Source: Streptomyces hilarionis (lineage in GTDB: Bacteria; Actinomycetota; Actinomycetes; Streptomycetales; Streptomycetaceae). From it: 64,000 nt of DNA. The position numbers and the translations under genes were made by a program. The stretch's first letter is position 1; every line of letters starts with the position of its first letter. Location: NCBI RefSeq assembly GCF_024539675.1, contig NZ_JAHHIT010000051.1:13146-77145 (forward strand). The letters are read 5' to 3'. Positions 53,823 through 62,645 of the stretch are shown here, in pieces. Under the pieces are notes generated by a model. It ran no database searches. It saw only the letters and a program-made list of their open reading frames with translations, and was not told the DNA's origin.

Positions 53823-54488
53823 TCAGGAGGGCGGTCGGGGGTCGTCGGGTTCGGCGCCGCCCATGTCGAGGCGGAACGGCGGATAGACGTCCGTCATCAG
53901 GGTGGCGTAGGCGGCGACGCGCAGCACCCAGCGGTTCAGGCCCGTGATCAGGTCGAACAGGTCCCGGGGGTATTTCTCCGTGAAGGCGAGGACGACGGCG
54001 GCGATCAGGGCCAGCACGTCGACGAGTCCGCCCGTCCACCAGCCGAGGTGCCATCCTCCGACGAAGAAGCCGATGACGAGGTAGTGCGGGATGGCCAGCA
54101 GCCACCACTTCACCAGCACCAGGCCCCGGGAGAGACGCTCGGGACGGGCGATGTCCAGGCGCGCCGGGTAGTCCGGCTCCTCACCCAGGCTGAAGGGCGG
54201 GTAGCGGTCGGTGGCCAGCGCGCCGTAGGAGTAGTAGGCGACGCGCCAACTCCAGCGCAGGACGCCCAGGTTGAAGTCGAAGAGGGCGCGTGGGTAGCGC
54301 TCGGTGAACAGGATGGAGAAGAAGGCGATCACGGTGACGACGGCGAAGGCGATCCAGAGGAAGAACAGCACCACGCAGTGCGGGATGATCAGGATCCACT
54401 TCACCAGCCACAGCCATCGGGAGAGCGGTGCGTCGAGCCGGGCGGTGACCCGGACCGGGCGGTCGGGCAGGGCGGCCGCAGGGCGCAT
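53823..54488 (-). CDS. DUF4389 membrane protein
   Basis: A 221-residue protein with two copies of the DUF4389 unit: WLVKWILIIPHCVVLFFLWI with TERYPRALFDFNLGVLRWSW, and VLVKWWLLAIPHYLVIGFFV with TEKYPRDLFDLITGLNRWVL. Each has a re-entrant or membrane hairpin. Its role is unknown. ATG 54488 has GGAG nine bases upstream. It is 22 bases downstream of the CBS gene and is likely co-transcribed. Confidence 0.88.
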   Translation of the reverse strand: MRPAAALPDRPVRVTARLDAPLSRWLWLVKWILIIPHCVVLFFLWIAFAVVTVIAFFSILFTERYPRALFDFNLGVLRWSWRVAYYSYGALATDRYPPFSLGEEPDYPARLDIARPERLSRGLVLVKWWLLAIPHYLVIGFFVGGWHLGWWTGGLVDVLALIAAVVLAFTEKYPRDLFDLITGLNRWVLRVAAYATLMTDVYPPFRLDMGGAEPDDPRPPS

Positions 54489-54510
54489 GGCGATCAACTC
54501 CGTGTCGTGT

Positions 54511-55209
54511 TCAGGTGGCCAGGCCGGTGCGGCGTGACGCCTCGGCCTCGGGCTCCGGGGAGGTGTCGTCGACCCGGTGGGACAGCTCCGCCGAGACGTC
54601 GACGACTCCGTCCACGCCCTGGCACAGGCGTACGGCGACCGGGACGAGGGATCTGCGCTCGACGGCGCCCTTCAGCGACACCCGGCCGTTGACGACCCGC
54701 ACGGTGATCGCGTCGGGCGGGATGCCCAGGGTGCGCAGCAGGACCTCCCCGCAGATCTCCTCCCGGATGGCGCTGTCGCCGCGCAGGAAGACGCGCAGCA
54801 GGTCGGCCCTGCTGATGACGCCGACCAGCCGGTCGGCCTCGTCGACGACCGGCAGCCGTTTGACGTGGTGGCGCTCCATGACCTGCGCGGCCTCCACCGC
54901 CGTCCACTGGGGTCGCGCGGTCACGGCGGGCGTGTTCATCAGCCCCTCGGCGGTCGTCGCGTCCGCCTTCGCGCGGGATCCCGGCTTCGCGTGCAGGACC
55001 GGGAGCAGGCCCGCCGGGTCCAGGTGGGCGGCCTCCTTGCGCAGCAGGTCCGCCTCGGAGACCACGCCCACGACGCGCTCGTCGTCGACGACCGGGACGG
55101 CGGTGATGTCGTACTCGGCGAGCAGCTTGGCGATCTCCTTGAAGCCGGTGTCCCGGTCGACCCGGACGACCGGGGTGGTCATGAGGTCACTCACCATCCG
55201 GTGCCACAT
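54511..55209 (-). CDS. CBS-pair protein with BON domain
   Basis: A 232-residue protein. Two CBS motifs (MVSDLMTTPVVRVDRDTGFK to VVGVVSEADLLRKEAA, and GLMNTPAVTARPQWTAVEAA to LVGVISRADLLRVFLR) form one Bateman module that should bind an adenine nucleotide. A C-terminal BON domain (about 155-220: ITVRVVNGRVSLKGAVERRS) may attach to membranes or proteins. Such CBS-BON proteins are frequent in hypoxia islands. ATG 55209 has GAGGAG upstream; a perfect box lies 126 bases further up. Confidence 0.9.
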   Translation of the reverse strand: MWHRMVSDLMTTPVVRVDRDTGFKEIAKLLAEYDITAVPVVDDERVVGVVSEADLLRKEAAHLDPAGLLPVLHAKPGSRAKADATTAEGLMNTPAVTARPQWTAVEAAQVMERHHVKRLPVVDEADRLVGVISRADLLRVFLRGDSAIREEICGEVLLRTLGIPPDAITVRVVNGRVSLKGAVERRSLVPVAVRLCQGVDGVVDVSAELSHRVDDTSPEPEAEASRRTGLAT

Positions 55210-55335
55210 GGCTTGCGTCTCCTCACGTCGTGGGGTCTTCTCGTCGGAGGTGTTCCTCTTTCCACTCTCCGTCCGGTGCGAGGGAGGCGCATGTGCCGAC
55301 CGGCCTCCGCGGGCGCCGATCCGCCCGGGCCGCCC

Positions 55336-55349
55336 GGGCCGACCGGCCC
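55336..55349. promoter_or_regulatory. OsdR/DevR-like box upstream of the CBS-BON gene
   Basis: GGGCCGACCGGCCC, exact 5-4-5 palindrome, in the gap between the phosphofructokinase stop and the CBS start. Confidence 0.6.
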
Positions 55350-55444
55350 TCGGCGCGCCGGGAGCCGGCGCGGCGGGGGCTGCGGGCCGAGCGGCGCAAC
55401 TCCCGGCGTTCTCCCCGTCGTGCGGTCGGCGGCGGACCGGCCGG

Positions 55445-56470
55445 TCAGCCGAAGAACACCTCGAACTCGTCGTACAGCGAGGGATCGACGACTTTGGCCT
55501 TCGCCGTTGCCTCGGCCAGCGGGACATGGACGATGCGGGTGCCGCGCAGGGCGACCATGACGCCGAAGTCGCCGTCCCTCACCGCGTCGATGGCGTGCAG
55601 CCCGAAGCGGGTGGCCAGCCAGCGGTCGAAGGCACTGGGCGTGCCGCCGCGCTGGACGTGCCCCAGCACCGTGGTGCGCGCGTCCTTGCCCGTGCGCTCC
55701 GTGATCTCCCGCGCCAGCCACTCGCCGACGCCGGACAGCCGCACGTGCTCGAACTCGTCCCGGGACTGGTCCTTGAGGATCACCTGCCCCTTCTTCGGGG
55801 CGGCCCCCTCGGCGACCACGACGATCGGCGCGTAGTTGATCTTGAAGCGGTTCGTCACCTGCTCGCAGACCCGGTCGACGTCGAAGGGCCGCTCGGGGAT
55901 GAGGATCACGTTCCCGCCGCCCGCGATGCCGGCGTGCAGGGCGATCCAGCCGGAGTGCCGTCCCATGACCTCCACCACCAGCGCGCGCATGTGTGATTCG
56001 GCGGTGGTGTGGAGACGGTCGATGGCCTCGGTCGCGATGCCGACGGCGGTGTCGAAGCCGAACGTGTAGTCGGTGCCGGAGACGTCGTTGTCGATGGTCT
56101 TGGGCACACCGACCAACGGGACTCCCTGACGGCTCAGTTCGGTCGCCACGCCGAGGGTGTCCTCGCCGCCGATCACGACGAGGGCGTCCACGTCGTGCGC
56201 CGCGAGGGTGTCCCGCATGCGTCGCAGCCCGTCCTCGTGCGCGAACGGGTTGGTGCGCGACGATCCGAGAATCGTGCCGCCCCGGGGCAGGATCCCGCGC
56301 ACCCTGGCGATGTCCAGGGGCACGACGATGCCCTCGAGCAGGCCCAGCCAGCCGTCGCGGAACCCGACGAAGTCGATGTCGTATGCGTCGACGCCTTTGC
56401 GGACGACGCTGCGGATCACGGCGTTCAGGCCGGGGCAGTCGCCGCCGCCGGTCAGTACTCCGACCCTCAT
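55445..56470 (-). CDS. pfkA: 6-phosphofructokinase
   Basis: A 341-residue PFK. LTGGGDCPGLNAVIRSVV (N-terminal nucleotide loop), GGEDTLGVATEL, PKTIDNDVSGTDYTFGFDTA (fructose-6-phosphate and catalytic Asp) and VMGRHSGWIALHAG are intact. The Asp in GGEDT stands where E. coli PFK has Gly; this residue influences ATP or pyrophosphate preference, so the phosphate donor is not certain. ATG 56470 begins the first strand. It faces away from the USP pair across a region with nested hairpins. Confidence 0.92.
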   Translation of the reverse strand: MRVGVLTGGGDCPGLNAVIRSVVRKGVDAYDIDFVGFRDGWLGLLEGIVVPLDIARVRGILPRGGTILGSSRTNPFAHEDGLRRMRDTLAAHDVDALVVIGGEDTLGVATELSRQGVPLVGVPKTIDNDVSGTDYTFGFDTAVGIATEAIDRLHTTAESHMRALVVEVMGRHSGWIALHAGIAGGGNVILIPERPFDVDRVCEQVTNRFKINYAPIVVVAEGAAPKKGQVILKDQSRDEFEHVRLSGVGEWLAREITERTGKDARTTVLGHVQRGGTPSAFDRWLATRFGLHAIDAVRDGDFGVMVALRGTRIVHVPLAEATAKAKVVDPSLYDEFEVFFG

Positions 56471-56596
56471 GGGCTCTCTCCCATCCGCTGGACGGCCGGT
56501 GCGGCGCGGCACCCGCGGTGACCGAAACCGCCCGGCGGGATCCTCGGTCGCCTGCTTCCAGCGTCACCCCGTTCGGTCCGCCGTGGCCACTCGACC

Positions 56597-56646
56597 CACG
56601 CCGGGTCGCGCCGGGTCGCGCCGCGGGCGCGGCGCGACCCGGCGTG
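56597..56646. repeat. Nested inverted repeats in the pfkA-USP divergent region
   Basis: Arms 56597-56612 and 56631-56646 are a perfect 16-bp inverted repeat. Inside, 56613-56624 and 56629-56640 make an alternative perfect 12-bp stem around GGGC. The left arm motif GGGTCGCGCC is tandemly duplicated, so two mutually exclusive hairpins compete for the same right arm. Divergent promoters must flank or contain it. Confidence 0.75.
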
Positions 56647-56720
56647 GCGGTACTCGGCGGCCGGGGAGACGCTGGAGACACGGGGGGATGGTCGACGGCG
56701 CGGAGAACCCGGGAGGTGTC

Positions 56721-57593
56721 ATGGCCGGTGCGGACGGCCGCAGGCCGGTCGTGGTGGGCGTCGACCCCGATCCGTACAAGCGACTCGCCCTCGACTGGGC
56801 GGCGGACGAGGCCGGCAGACGGGGTGCGCCCCTGCGGCTCGTGCACGCCCAGGGCGTGCCGACCCGCGGCTACCGCTCCGGTGAGGTGCGGCCGTCCTGG
56901 GAGGAGTGGAACCAGGCGCTGCACGGGCTGGGCGACCAGGTCCTCCAGGACGCGGTCGCCCTGGTCGAGTCCCGGCGGCCGGAGGTGGAGGTGTCCGCGG
57001 TGCTGGCGGAAGGCGAGCCCGCCTGGGTCCTGCGCGAGGAGGCACGCGGCGCCTGCCTGGTGGTGGTCGGCTCCAAGCGCCTGAGCGGACGGCGCGAAAC
57101 CCTGACCTCGACCGCGGTGGCCCTGCCCCTCATGGCCCACGCACGCTGCCCGGTGGCGGTCGTGCCGGAGCCCGAGCACGTCGTCCGGGAGCCCGCGTAC
57201 GTGGTCGTCGGCGTCGACGGCAGCCCGCACTCGGCGGCGGCCGTGGACCTGGCGTTCGAGGAAGCAGCCCTGCACAGCGCGGCGTTGCGCGCCCTGTACG
57301 TGTGGCAGCCTCCGCTCCTCGGCGTCCGGGACGAGGACGCGGCGGTGCAGGAGGCCCGTCGTGTGCTCTCCGAGACCGTCGCCGGCCGTACCGCGACCCA
57401 TCCGGAAGTCGAGCTGCACCACGAGGTCCTCCTCGGTCACCCGGTGGACGTCCTCACGGAAGCCTCCGAACACGCCCTCGCCCTGGTCGTGGGAACGCGC
57501 GGGCACGGCGGATTCACGGGGATGCTCCTGGGCTCGGTGAGCCAAGGGGCGCTGCACCACGCCCACTGCCCCGTGCTGGCCGTGCCCGTGTGA
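56721..57593 (+). CDS. Universal stress protein (two-domain)
   Basis: A 290-residue tandem USP. Domain 1 begins VVVGVDPDPYKRLALDWAAD and has VVGSKRLSGRRE, a degenerate nucleotide loop. Domain 2 has VVVGVDGSPHSAAAVDLAF and VGTRGHGGFTGMLLGSVSQG, an intact ATP-binding signature. ATG 56721 follows GGGAGG. It probably forms an operon with the next USP and the GH65 gene. Confidence 0.9.
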   Translation: MAGADGRRPVVVGVDPDPYKRLALDWAADEAGRRGAPLRLVHAQGVPTRGYRSGEVRPSWEEWNQALHGLGDQVLQDAVALVESRRPEVEVSAVLAEGEPAWVLREEARGACLVVVGSKRLSGRRETLTSTAVALPLMAHARCPVAVVPEPEHVVREPAYVVVGVDGSPHSAAAVDLAFEEAALHSAALRALYVWQPPLLGVRDEDAAVQEARRVLSETVAGRTATHPEVELHHEVLLGHPVDVLTEASEHALALVVGTRGHGGFTGMLLGSVSQGALHHAHCPVLAVPV

Positions 57594-57701
57594 CCCGGCG
57601 AACCGACCGCCTTTCGGTGCACGCGTCGCGACGGCCCATCGGCGGTGCGACGGTATTCACAGAGGGTCTCGCCATGTCCTGACAGGAAGGCGGTGGGAAC
57701 C

Positions 57702-58568
57702 ATGGAACTCCCGCTGGTCGTCGGCGTCGACGGCTCGGATTCCAGCCTGGAGGCCGTGGACTGGGCGGTGGACGAGGCGGCACGCCACCACGCGCCGCTG
57801 CGGCTCCTCCACGCCTCCCGCTGGGAGCGCTACGAGGGAGGCCGCCCGTCCTTCACCTCGGGCCGCCCGTCCGAGGTGGTCATGGCGGACCACATCATCG
57901 CGTCGAGCGCCGAGCGCGCCCGGCTGCGCGACCCGGAGCTGAAGGTCTCGGGCGAGGTGCTGCCCGACGACGCGGCGTCCGCGTTGCTGGACGCCGCCCC
58001 CGCGTCCTTCGCCCTGGTCACGGGCTCCCGCGGCCGCAGCGGGACGCTCGGGCTGCTCCTCGGATCGGTCAGCCTGGCGGTGGCCGCCCGTGCCGCCTGC
58101 CCGGTCTTCGTCGTCCGCGGCGACGAGCCGAGCCGGCAGGGTTCCCACGGCCGGATCGTGGTCGGCGTCGCGGACTCCGCCGACGGCTCGGCCGCCGTAC
58201 GGTTCGCCCTGCGGGAGGCCGAGGCGCGCGGCTGCGCACTGCGCGCGGTGCGCGCCTGGCGCCGCCCCGCCCACGGGGGCCGGCCCCCGGTCGCGGACGA
58301 CGCCGCGTCCGCCTACGAGGAACAGGCCGCCGCCCTCATCGGCGACGCCCTGCGCGACGAAGCCGGCCGTCCCCGGGCCGACGTGCACCGTGAAGCGGTC
58401 GAGGGCCCCGCGCACCGCGTCCTCCTGGACGCGTCGGCCGGCGCCGACCTGATCGTGGTGGGCGCGCCGCGCAGGCACGGCCACTTCGGTCTGCAGTTCG
58501 GCCGGGTCGTCCACGTCCTGCTGCACCACTCCTCGTGCCCCGTGGCCGTCGTCCCGCAGCCGGCCTGA
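57702..58568 (+). CDS. Universal stress protein (two-domain)
   Basis: A 288-residue tandem USP. Domain 1: LVVGVDGSDSSLEAVDWAVD and VTGSRGRSGTLGLLLGSVSL with an intact nucleotide loop. Domain 2: IVVGVADSADGSAAVRFALR and VVGAPRRHGHFGLQFGRV, with the loop altered. ATG 57702 lies 108 bases after the preceding USP. No box is visible in that gap. Confidence 0.9.
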   Translation: MELPLVVGVDGSDSSLEAVDWAVDEAARHHAPLRLLHASRWERYEGGRPSFTSGRPSEVVMADHIIASSAERARLRDPELKVSGEVLPDDAASALLDAAPASFALVTGSRGRSGTLGLLLGSVSLAVAARAACPVFVVRGDEPSRQGSHGRIVVGVADSADGSAAVRFALREAEARGCALRAVRAWRRPAHGGRPPVADDAASAYEEQAAALIGDALRDEAGRPRADVHREAVEGPAHRVLLDASAGADLIVVGAPRRHGHFGLQFGRVVHVLLHHSSCPVAVVPQPA

Positions 58569-58575
58569 GTCCTCG

Positions 58576-58607
58576 CGCGTGGTGGCGGGGACGCGTGGTG
58601 GCGGGGA
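58576..58607 (+). repeat. Perfect 16-bp tandem repeat before the GH65 gene
   Basis: CGCGTGGTGGCGGGGA occurs twice without a gap in the 55-base spacer between the USP stop and the GH65 start. The second copy leads into the purine-rich translation start region. Confidence 0.8.
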
Positions 58608-58623
58608 GAGGGGCAGGGGTCGA

Positions 58624-61065
58624 ATGTCGCACTGGACGTGGGAGTACGAGGGGTACGACCCCGCGGCCGAGCAGTTGCGCGAAGCCCTGTGCACGCTCGG
58701 CAACGGCTACTTCGCCACGCGGGGCGCGGTGCCCGAGTGCCGGGCGGGCCTGACGCACTACCCGGCCACCTACGCGGCCGGGGTCTACGACCGCCTGGAG
58801 TCGACCGTGGCGGGGCGCCGGGTGGCCAACGAGGACATGGTGAACCTCCCGAACTGGCTCCTCCTGCGATTCCGCCTCCGCCCCGCGGACCACAGCGCGG
58901 GCCCGTGGTTCTCCCCCGACGTGTGGCAGCCGACCGGCCACCGCCACGTCCTGGACCTGCGTCGGGGCACGCTGACGCGAACCTTCCGGATCCGCGACGA
59001 CGAGGGGCGCGTCCTGGACGTCGAGCAGATCCGCCTCGTGCACATGGCCGATCCTCATCTGGCCGCCCTGCGGACGGTGTTCACGGCCGAGAACTGGTCG
59101 GGCGAGATCGAGATCGAGTCCGGCCTCGACGGCCAGGTGAGCAACGGCAACGTGCACCGCTACCGCGCCCTCGACGGCCGCCATGTCGTCCAGGTGCGCA
59201 CCGGGGCGCGAGAGCCCGGGACGATCTGGCTGACCTGCCGGACCAGGACCTCGGACATCGGTGTCGCGATGGCCGCCAGGACGGTCGTCGGGGGCCGGCC
59301 GCCCGCCTCGTCGGAGCTGCGTCCCGCCCGCCGCCGAGCCGTCCACCGCCTGGTGGTTCCCCTGACTCCCGGCCGGCCCGTGACGGTGGAGAAGACCGTG
59401 GCGCTGCACACCTCGCGGGACACGGCGATCAGCGACCCGCTCGGGGCGGTCCTCGACCGGGTGTCGGCGGCGGGGGACTTTCCGGCCCTGCTGGGCGGCC
59501 ATGCAGCCGCCTGGGAGCGGTTGTGGCGGCGAGCGGACATCGAGGTGCCCGGCAGAGCGGGCCGCGTCCTGCGCCTGCACCTCTTCCACGTTCTGCAGAC
59601 GCTGTCGCCGCACACCGCCGACCTGGACGTGGGCGTACCGGCCCGGGGACTGCACGGCGAGGCCTACCGGGGCCACGTCTTCTGGGACGAGCTGTTCGTC
59701 CTGCCCTACCTCAACCTGCACTTCCCCGAGGTCTCCCGGGCCCTGCTGGACTACCGTCACCGGCGTCTCGCGCGGGCCTGCCGCTCCGCCGCCGCGATCG
59801 GCCGGCGGGGAGCGATGTACCCGTGGCAGAGCGGCAGCGACGGGCGGGAGGAGACCCAGGAACGGCATCTCAACCCCCGCTCCGGACGCTGGCTGCCGGA
59901 CCACTCCCGGCTCCAGCACCACGTGAACTCGGCCGTCGCCTACAACGTCTGGCAGTACTGCGAGGCGACCGGGGACACCGAGTTCCTGCACACCAAGGGC
60001 GCGGAGATGCTGGTGCAGATCGCCCGCTTCTGGGCGGATCTCGCGGTCCTGGATCCCACGACGGGCCGCTACCGCATCCGGGGCGTCGTCGGCCCCGACG
60101 AGTACCACGACGCCTATCCGGGCGCCGCCCGGCCGGGGCTCGACGACAACGCGTACACCAATGTCACGGCCGCCTGGGTCCTCGCCCGTGCCCTGGACCT
60201 CGTGGAGCGCCTGCCCGTGTGGCGCCGCGACGAACTGCTCGACCGCATCGGGCTGCACGGCGACGCCTTCCCGAGGTGGGAGGAGGTCTCCCGCCGCCTG
60301 ACGGTGCCCTTCCACCAGGGCGTCATCAGCCAGTTCGCGGGCTACGACGACCTCGCCGAACTCGACTGGGACGCCTACCGGGCGCGCTACGACAGCATCC
60401 GGCGGCTGGACCGGATCCTGGAGGCGGAGGGCGACACGGTCAACCGCTACAAGGCGTCCAAACAGGCCGACGTCCTGATGCTCGGCTATCTCTTCTCACC
60501 GGCCGAACTGCGGGACCTGTTCCGGCGTCTCGGATACGAGCTGGAGGACGAGGTCTGGCGCAGGACCGTCGACTACTACCTCCGGCGCACCAGCCACGGC
60601 TCCACCCTCAGCGGCCTGGTCCACGGCCTGGTGCTCGCCAAGGCCCGACGCGGCGGGGCCTGGCAGTACATCCAGGAGGCGCTGGAGGCCGACATCGCCG
60701 ACGTCCAGGGCGGCACGACCGGCGAGGGCGTCCATCTCGGAGCGATGGCCGGAACCCTCGACCTGGTGCAGCGCGGGCTGACGGGGCTGGAGACGCGCGA
60801 GGACGCCCTGTGGCTCGACCCCGTGCCCCTGCCGGCGCTCTCCGCGTACGGGTTCTCGCTGCGCTACCGCGGCCACTGGGGCGTGTCCGTCCGGCGTCGG
60901 CGGGGGAGCCTGCGGATCGGCGTCCCCGCCTCGGAGGAGTCGTCGATCCGCGTGATGCTTCCGGACCGGGCCGTCACCCTCGCTCCCGGCGAGACCTGCA
61001 CGCTCGTGCTGTCCGAGACCGAGTCGGCTCGGCCCGGCCGGCCGGACCCCGACCCCGGCTCATGA
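58624..61065 (+). CDS. GH65 family disaccharide phosphorylase/hydrolase
   Basis: An 813-residue GH65 enzyme (trehalose, maltose or kojibiose phosphorylase class). The N-terminal beta-sandwich (about 10-260) is followed by an (alpha/alpha)6 barrel with GHVFWDELFVLPYLNLHFPE, the catalytic acid Glu 493 in VGPDEYHDAY, and KASKQADVLML (about 609-619), whose Lys-Gln usually contacts phosphate in phosphorylases. The C-terminal sheet ends near 800. ATG 58624 is chosen after GGGGAGAGG. The disaccharide cannot be fixed from sequence alone. The stop overlaps the convergent ferredoxin stop. Confidence 0.9.
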   Translation: MSHWTWEYEGYDPAAEQLREALCTLGNGYFATRGAVPECRAGLTHYPATYAAGVYDRLESTVAGRRVANEDMVNLPNWLLLRFRLRPADHSAGPWFSPDVWQPTGHRHVLDLRRGTLTRTFRIRDDEGRVLDVEQIRLVHMADPHLAALRTVFTAENWSGEIEIESGLDGQVSNGNVHRYRALDGRHVVQVRTGAREPGTIWLTCRTRTSDIGVAMAARTVVGGRPPASSELRPARRRAVHRLVVPLTPGRPVTVEKTVALHTSRDTAISDPLGAVLDRVSAAGDFPALLGGHAAAWERLWRRADIEVPGRAGRVLRLHLFHVLQTLSPHTADLDVGVPARGLHGEAYRGHVFWDELFVLPYLNLHFPEVSRALLDYRHRRLARACRSAAAIGRRGAMYPWQSGSDGREETQERHLNPRSGRWLPDHSRLQHHVNSAVAYNVWQYCEATGDTEFLHTKGAEMLVQIARFWADLAVLDPTTGRYRIRGVVGPDEYHDAYPGAARPGLDDNAYTNVTAAWVLARALDLVERLPVWRRDELLDRIGLHGDAFPRWEEVSRRLTVPFHQGVISQFAGYDDLAELDWDAYRARYDSIRRLDRILEAEGDTVNRYKASKQADVLMLGYLFSPAELRDLFRRLGYELEDEVWRRTVDYYLRRTSHGSTLSGLVHGLVLAKARRGGAWQYIQEALEADIADVQGGTTGEGVHLGAMAGTLDLVQRGLTGLETREDALWLDPVPLPALSAYGFSLRYRGHWGVSVRRRRGSLRIGVPASEESSIRVMLPDRAVTLAPGETCTLVLSETESARPGRPDPDPGS

Positions 61066-61290
61066 GGACGTCGCACCCGGCAGCGGGCCGTCGTCGGTGT
61101 GCAGCGCCAGACGGGGGCAGGCGGCGACGGCCCGGCGGGCGTGGGCGCGCAGCCCGCCGGGCACGGCCGGGTCCACGACGATCGGGTAGCCCCACTCGTC
61201 GAGGTCGATCAGTTCGGGGAGCAGCTCGGCGCACAGACCGTGGCCCGTGCAGGCGATGCGGTCGATGCGCAGGGTCCGGGTGCGGGTCAT
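61060..61290 (-). CDS. Small [Fe-S] ferredoxin
   Basis: A 76-residue ferredoxin of the single-cluster actinobacterial type. Ligands are CTGHGLC (about 13-19) and a distal Cys in VAACPRLAL; the second position of the usual C-x2-C is His or Gly, suggesting a 3Fe-4S or an unusual 4Fe-4S cluster. ATG 61290 overlaps the stop of the NuoF-like gene as ATGA and has GGAG eight bases upstream. It is the likely electron acceptor or donor of the operon. Confidence 0.88.
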   Translation of the reverse strand: MTRTRTLRIDRIACTGHGLCAELLPELIDLDEWGYPIVVDPAVPGGLRAHARRAVAACPRLALHTDDGPLPGATSS

Positions 61291-62645
61291 CGCCATGTCT
61301 CCGGGGGTGCGGCGGGCGGTACGGGGACGCGGGGCGCCTGCCGGGCCGCGGGGCAGGCGTCGCCGTCGAGGTGCCGTTCGACGTCGTCGCGGAACGCGCG
61401 CAGGGCGGAGGCGGCCAGGCGGGCCGCGCCGTCCGGGTGGCGGCAGGCGCCCCGGTCCGGCAGCAGGGCGGTGCGGCGGCGCAGCCGCGCCGTCAGGTCC
61501 GCGTCCGCCCGTCCGGCGGCCAGCGCGGCGAAGTCCTCGGCCACGGCGGGCAGTCCGAGGCGGCAGGGGCCGCACTGGCCGGCGCTGTGGGCGGCCAGGT
61601 AGGCCAGCATCCGGGCCGTCTCGGTCAGCCCGCAGGCCGAGCGGGCGAGCGCGACGAGCACGCCCGCGCCGGGCGCGGCGCCCAGGGGGGCCAGGTCGCC
61701 CCGCGTGAAGGGCGTGCCCAGGTCGGCCGCGGGGAGCCAGGCGCCGGCGAACCCGCCGAGCAGGACCGCGGCGAGGGGTTCCGTGGGCCCTCCGCAACGG
61801 TCCAGCACCGTCGTGAGCGGTGTGCCGAGAGCGACCTCCCGCACACCGGGGGCGGCGACGGCGCCGGAGACGGTGACGAGGGTGGTGCCGGGCTCGTCCG
61901 GGGTGCCCGCCTGCCGGAACCAGTCGGATCCGTAGCGGGCGACGAGGGCGAGATGGGCGAGTGTCTCGGCGTTGTGCACCAGGGTGGGGCGGCGGGCGAC
62001 CCCACGTTCGTGGGAGCGCGGCGGGCCGCCCCCGGGGCGTGCGGGGCCCCCGTTGAGCCAGCGCACGAGCGCGGTCGACTCGCTGGAGACGTAGGCGTGC
62101 GGCAGGGCGTGCAGACACAGCCGTACGGGATCGAGGCGGGCGCGTCGGCGCTCCTCGACCGCCGCGCCGAGCTGCTCGTGCCGGATCGAGCGGTCGCGGG
62201 GCAGGCACACGTGCACGGTGTCGCCGCCGACCGCGGCCGCGGCGAGGACGGCCCCGTCGAGGACGAGGTGGGGGGCCACGGCGAGCAGGAACCGGTCCTT
62301 GCCGCTGGCAGGCTCGCTCTCCATGGCGTTGACGACGACCACGGCGCGCCCGTGCCGTCGCGCGACGGCGCTCAGCTTGCGGGCCGTGGGGAAGCCGGCG
62401 CCGCCGCGGCCGGTGAGTCCCGCCGCCTCGACGGCTGCCACCAGTGACGTCGAGCCGCCGCCGGTGAGGACCCGTTCGACGGGCGACGGACCGTGGCGCT
62501 CCAGGTGATCGGCCAGGGTGGCCGATCGCCCGGTGGCGTACCAGGCCGCCAGAAGTCTGGGGGCGGTGGGGCCGTGCGGCGCGGGTGCGGGCCGGCAGGG
62601 CGGGTGCGGGGTCGGCGGCTGCGGGGTCGTGGCCGAGGAGTTCAC
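61287..62645 (-). CDS. NuoF-like NADH/flavin iron-sulfur protein
   Basis: A 452-residue protein related to the 51-kDa subunit of complex I. GLTGRGGAGFPTARKLSAV is the FMN/NADH glycine-rich loop; an SLBB-like segment (TVSGAVAAPGVREVALGTPL) follows; the C-terminal SAGQCGPCRLG plus a later Cys matches the 4Fe-4S site. GTG 62645 overlaps the upstream stop as GTGA. It should move electrons between a pyridine nucleotide and the encoded ferredoxin or membrane cytochrome. Confidence 0.87.
   Translation of the reverse strand: MNSSATTPQPPTPHPPCRPAPAPHGPTAPRLLAAWYATGRSATLADHLERHGPSPVERVLTGGGSTSLVAAVEAAGLTGRGGAGFPTARKLSAVARRHGRAVVVVNAMESEPASGKDRFLLAVAPHLVLDGAVLAAAAVGGDTVHVCLPRDRSIRHEQLGAAVEERRRARLDPVRLCLHALPHAYVSSESTALVRWLNGGPARPGGGPPRSHERGVARRPTLVHNAETLAHLALVARYGSDWFRQAGTPDEPGTTLVTVSGAVAAPGVREVALGTPLTTVLDRCGGPTEPLAAVLLGGFAGAWLPAADLGTPFTRGDLAPLGAAPGAGVLVALARSACGLTETARMLAYLAAHSAGQCGPCRLGLPAVAEDFAALAAGRADADLTARLRRRTALLPDRGACRHPDGAARLAASALRAFRDDVERHLDGDACPAARQAPRVPVPPAAPPETWR

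Noticed and set aside
58638..62447. A 1269-residue open frame on the plus strand
   Set aside because: It overlaps the GH65 gene in another frame and runs antisense to the NuoF-like gene; the composition is low-complexity Arg/Pro.
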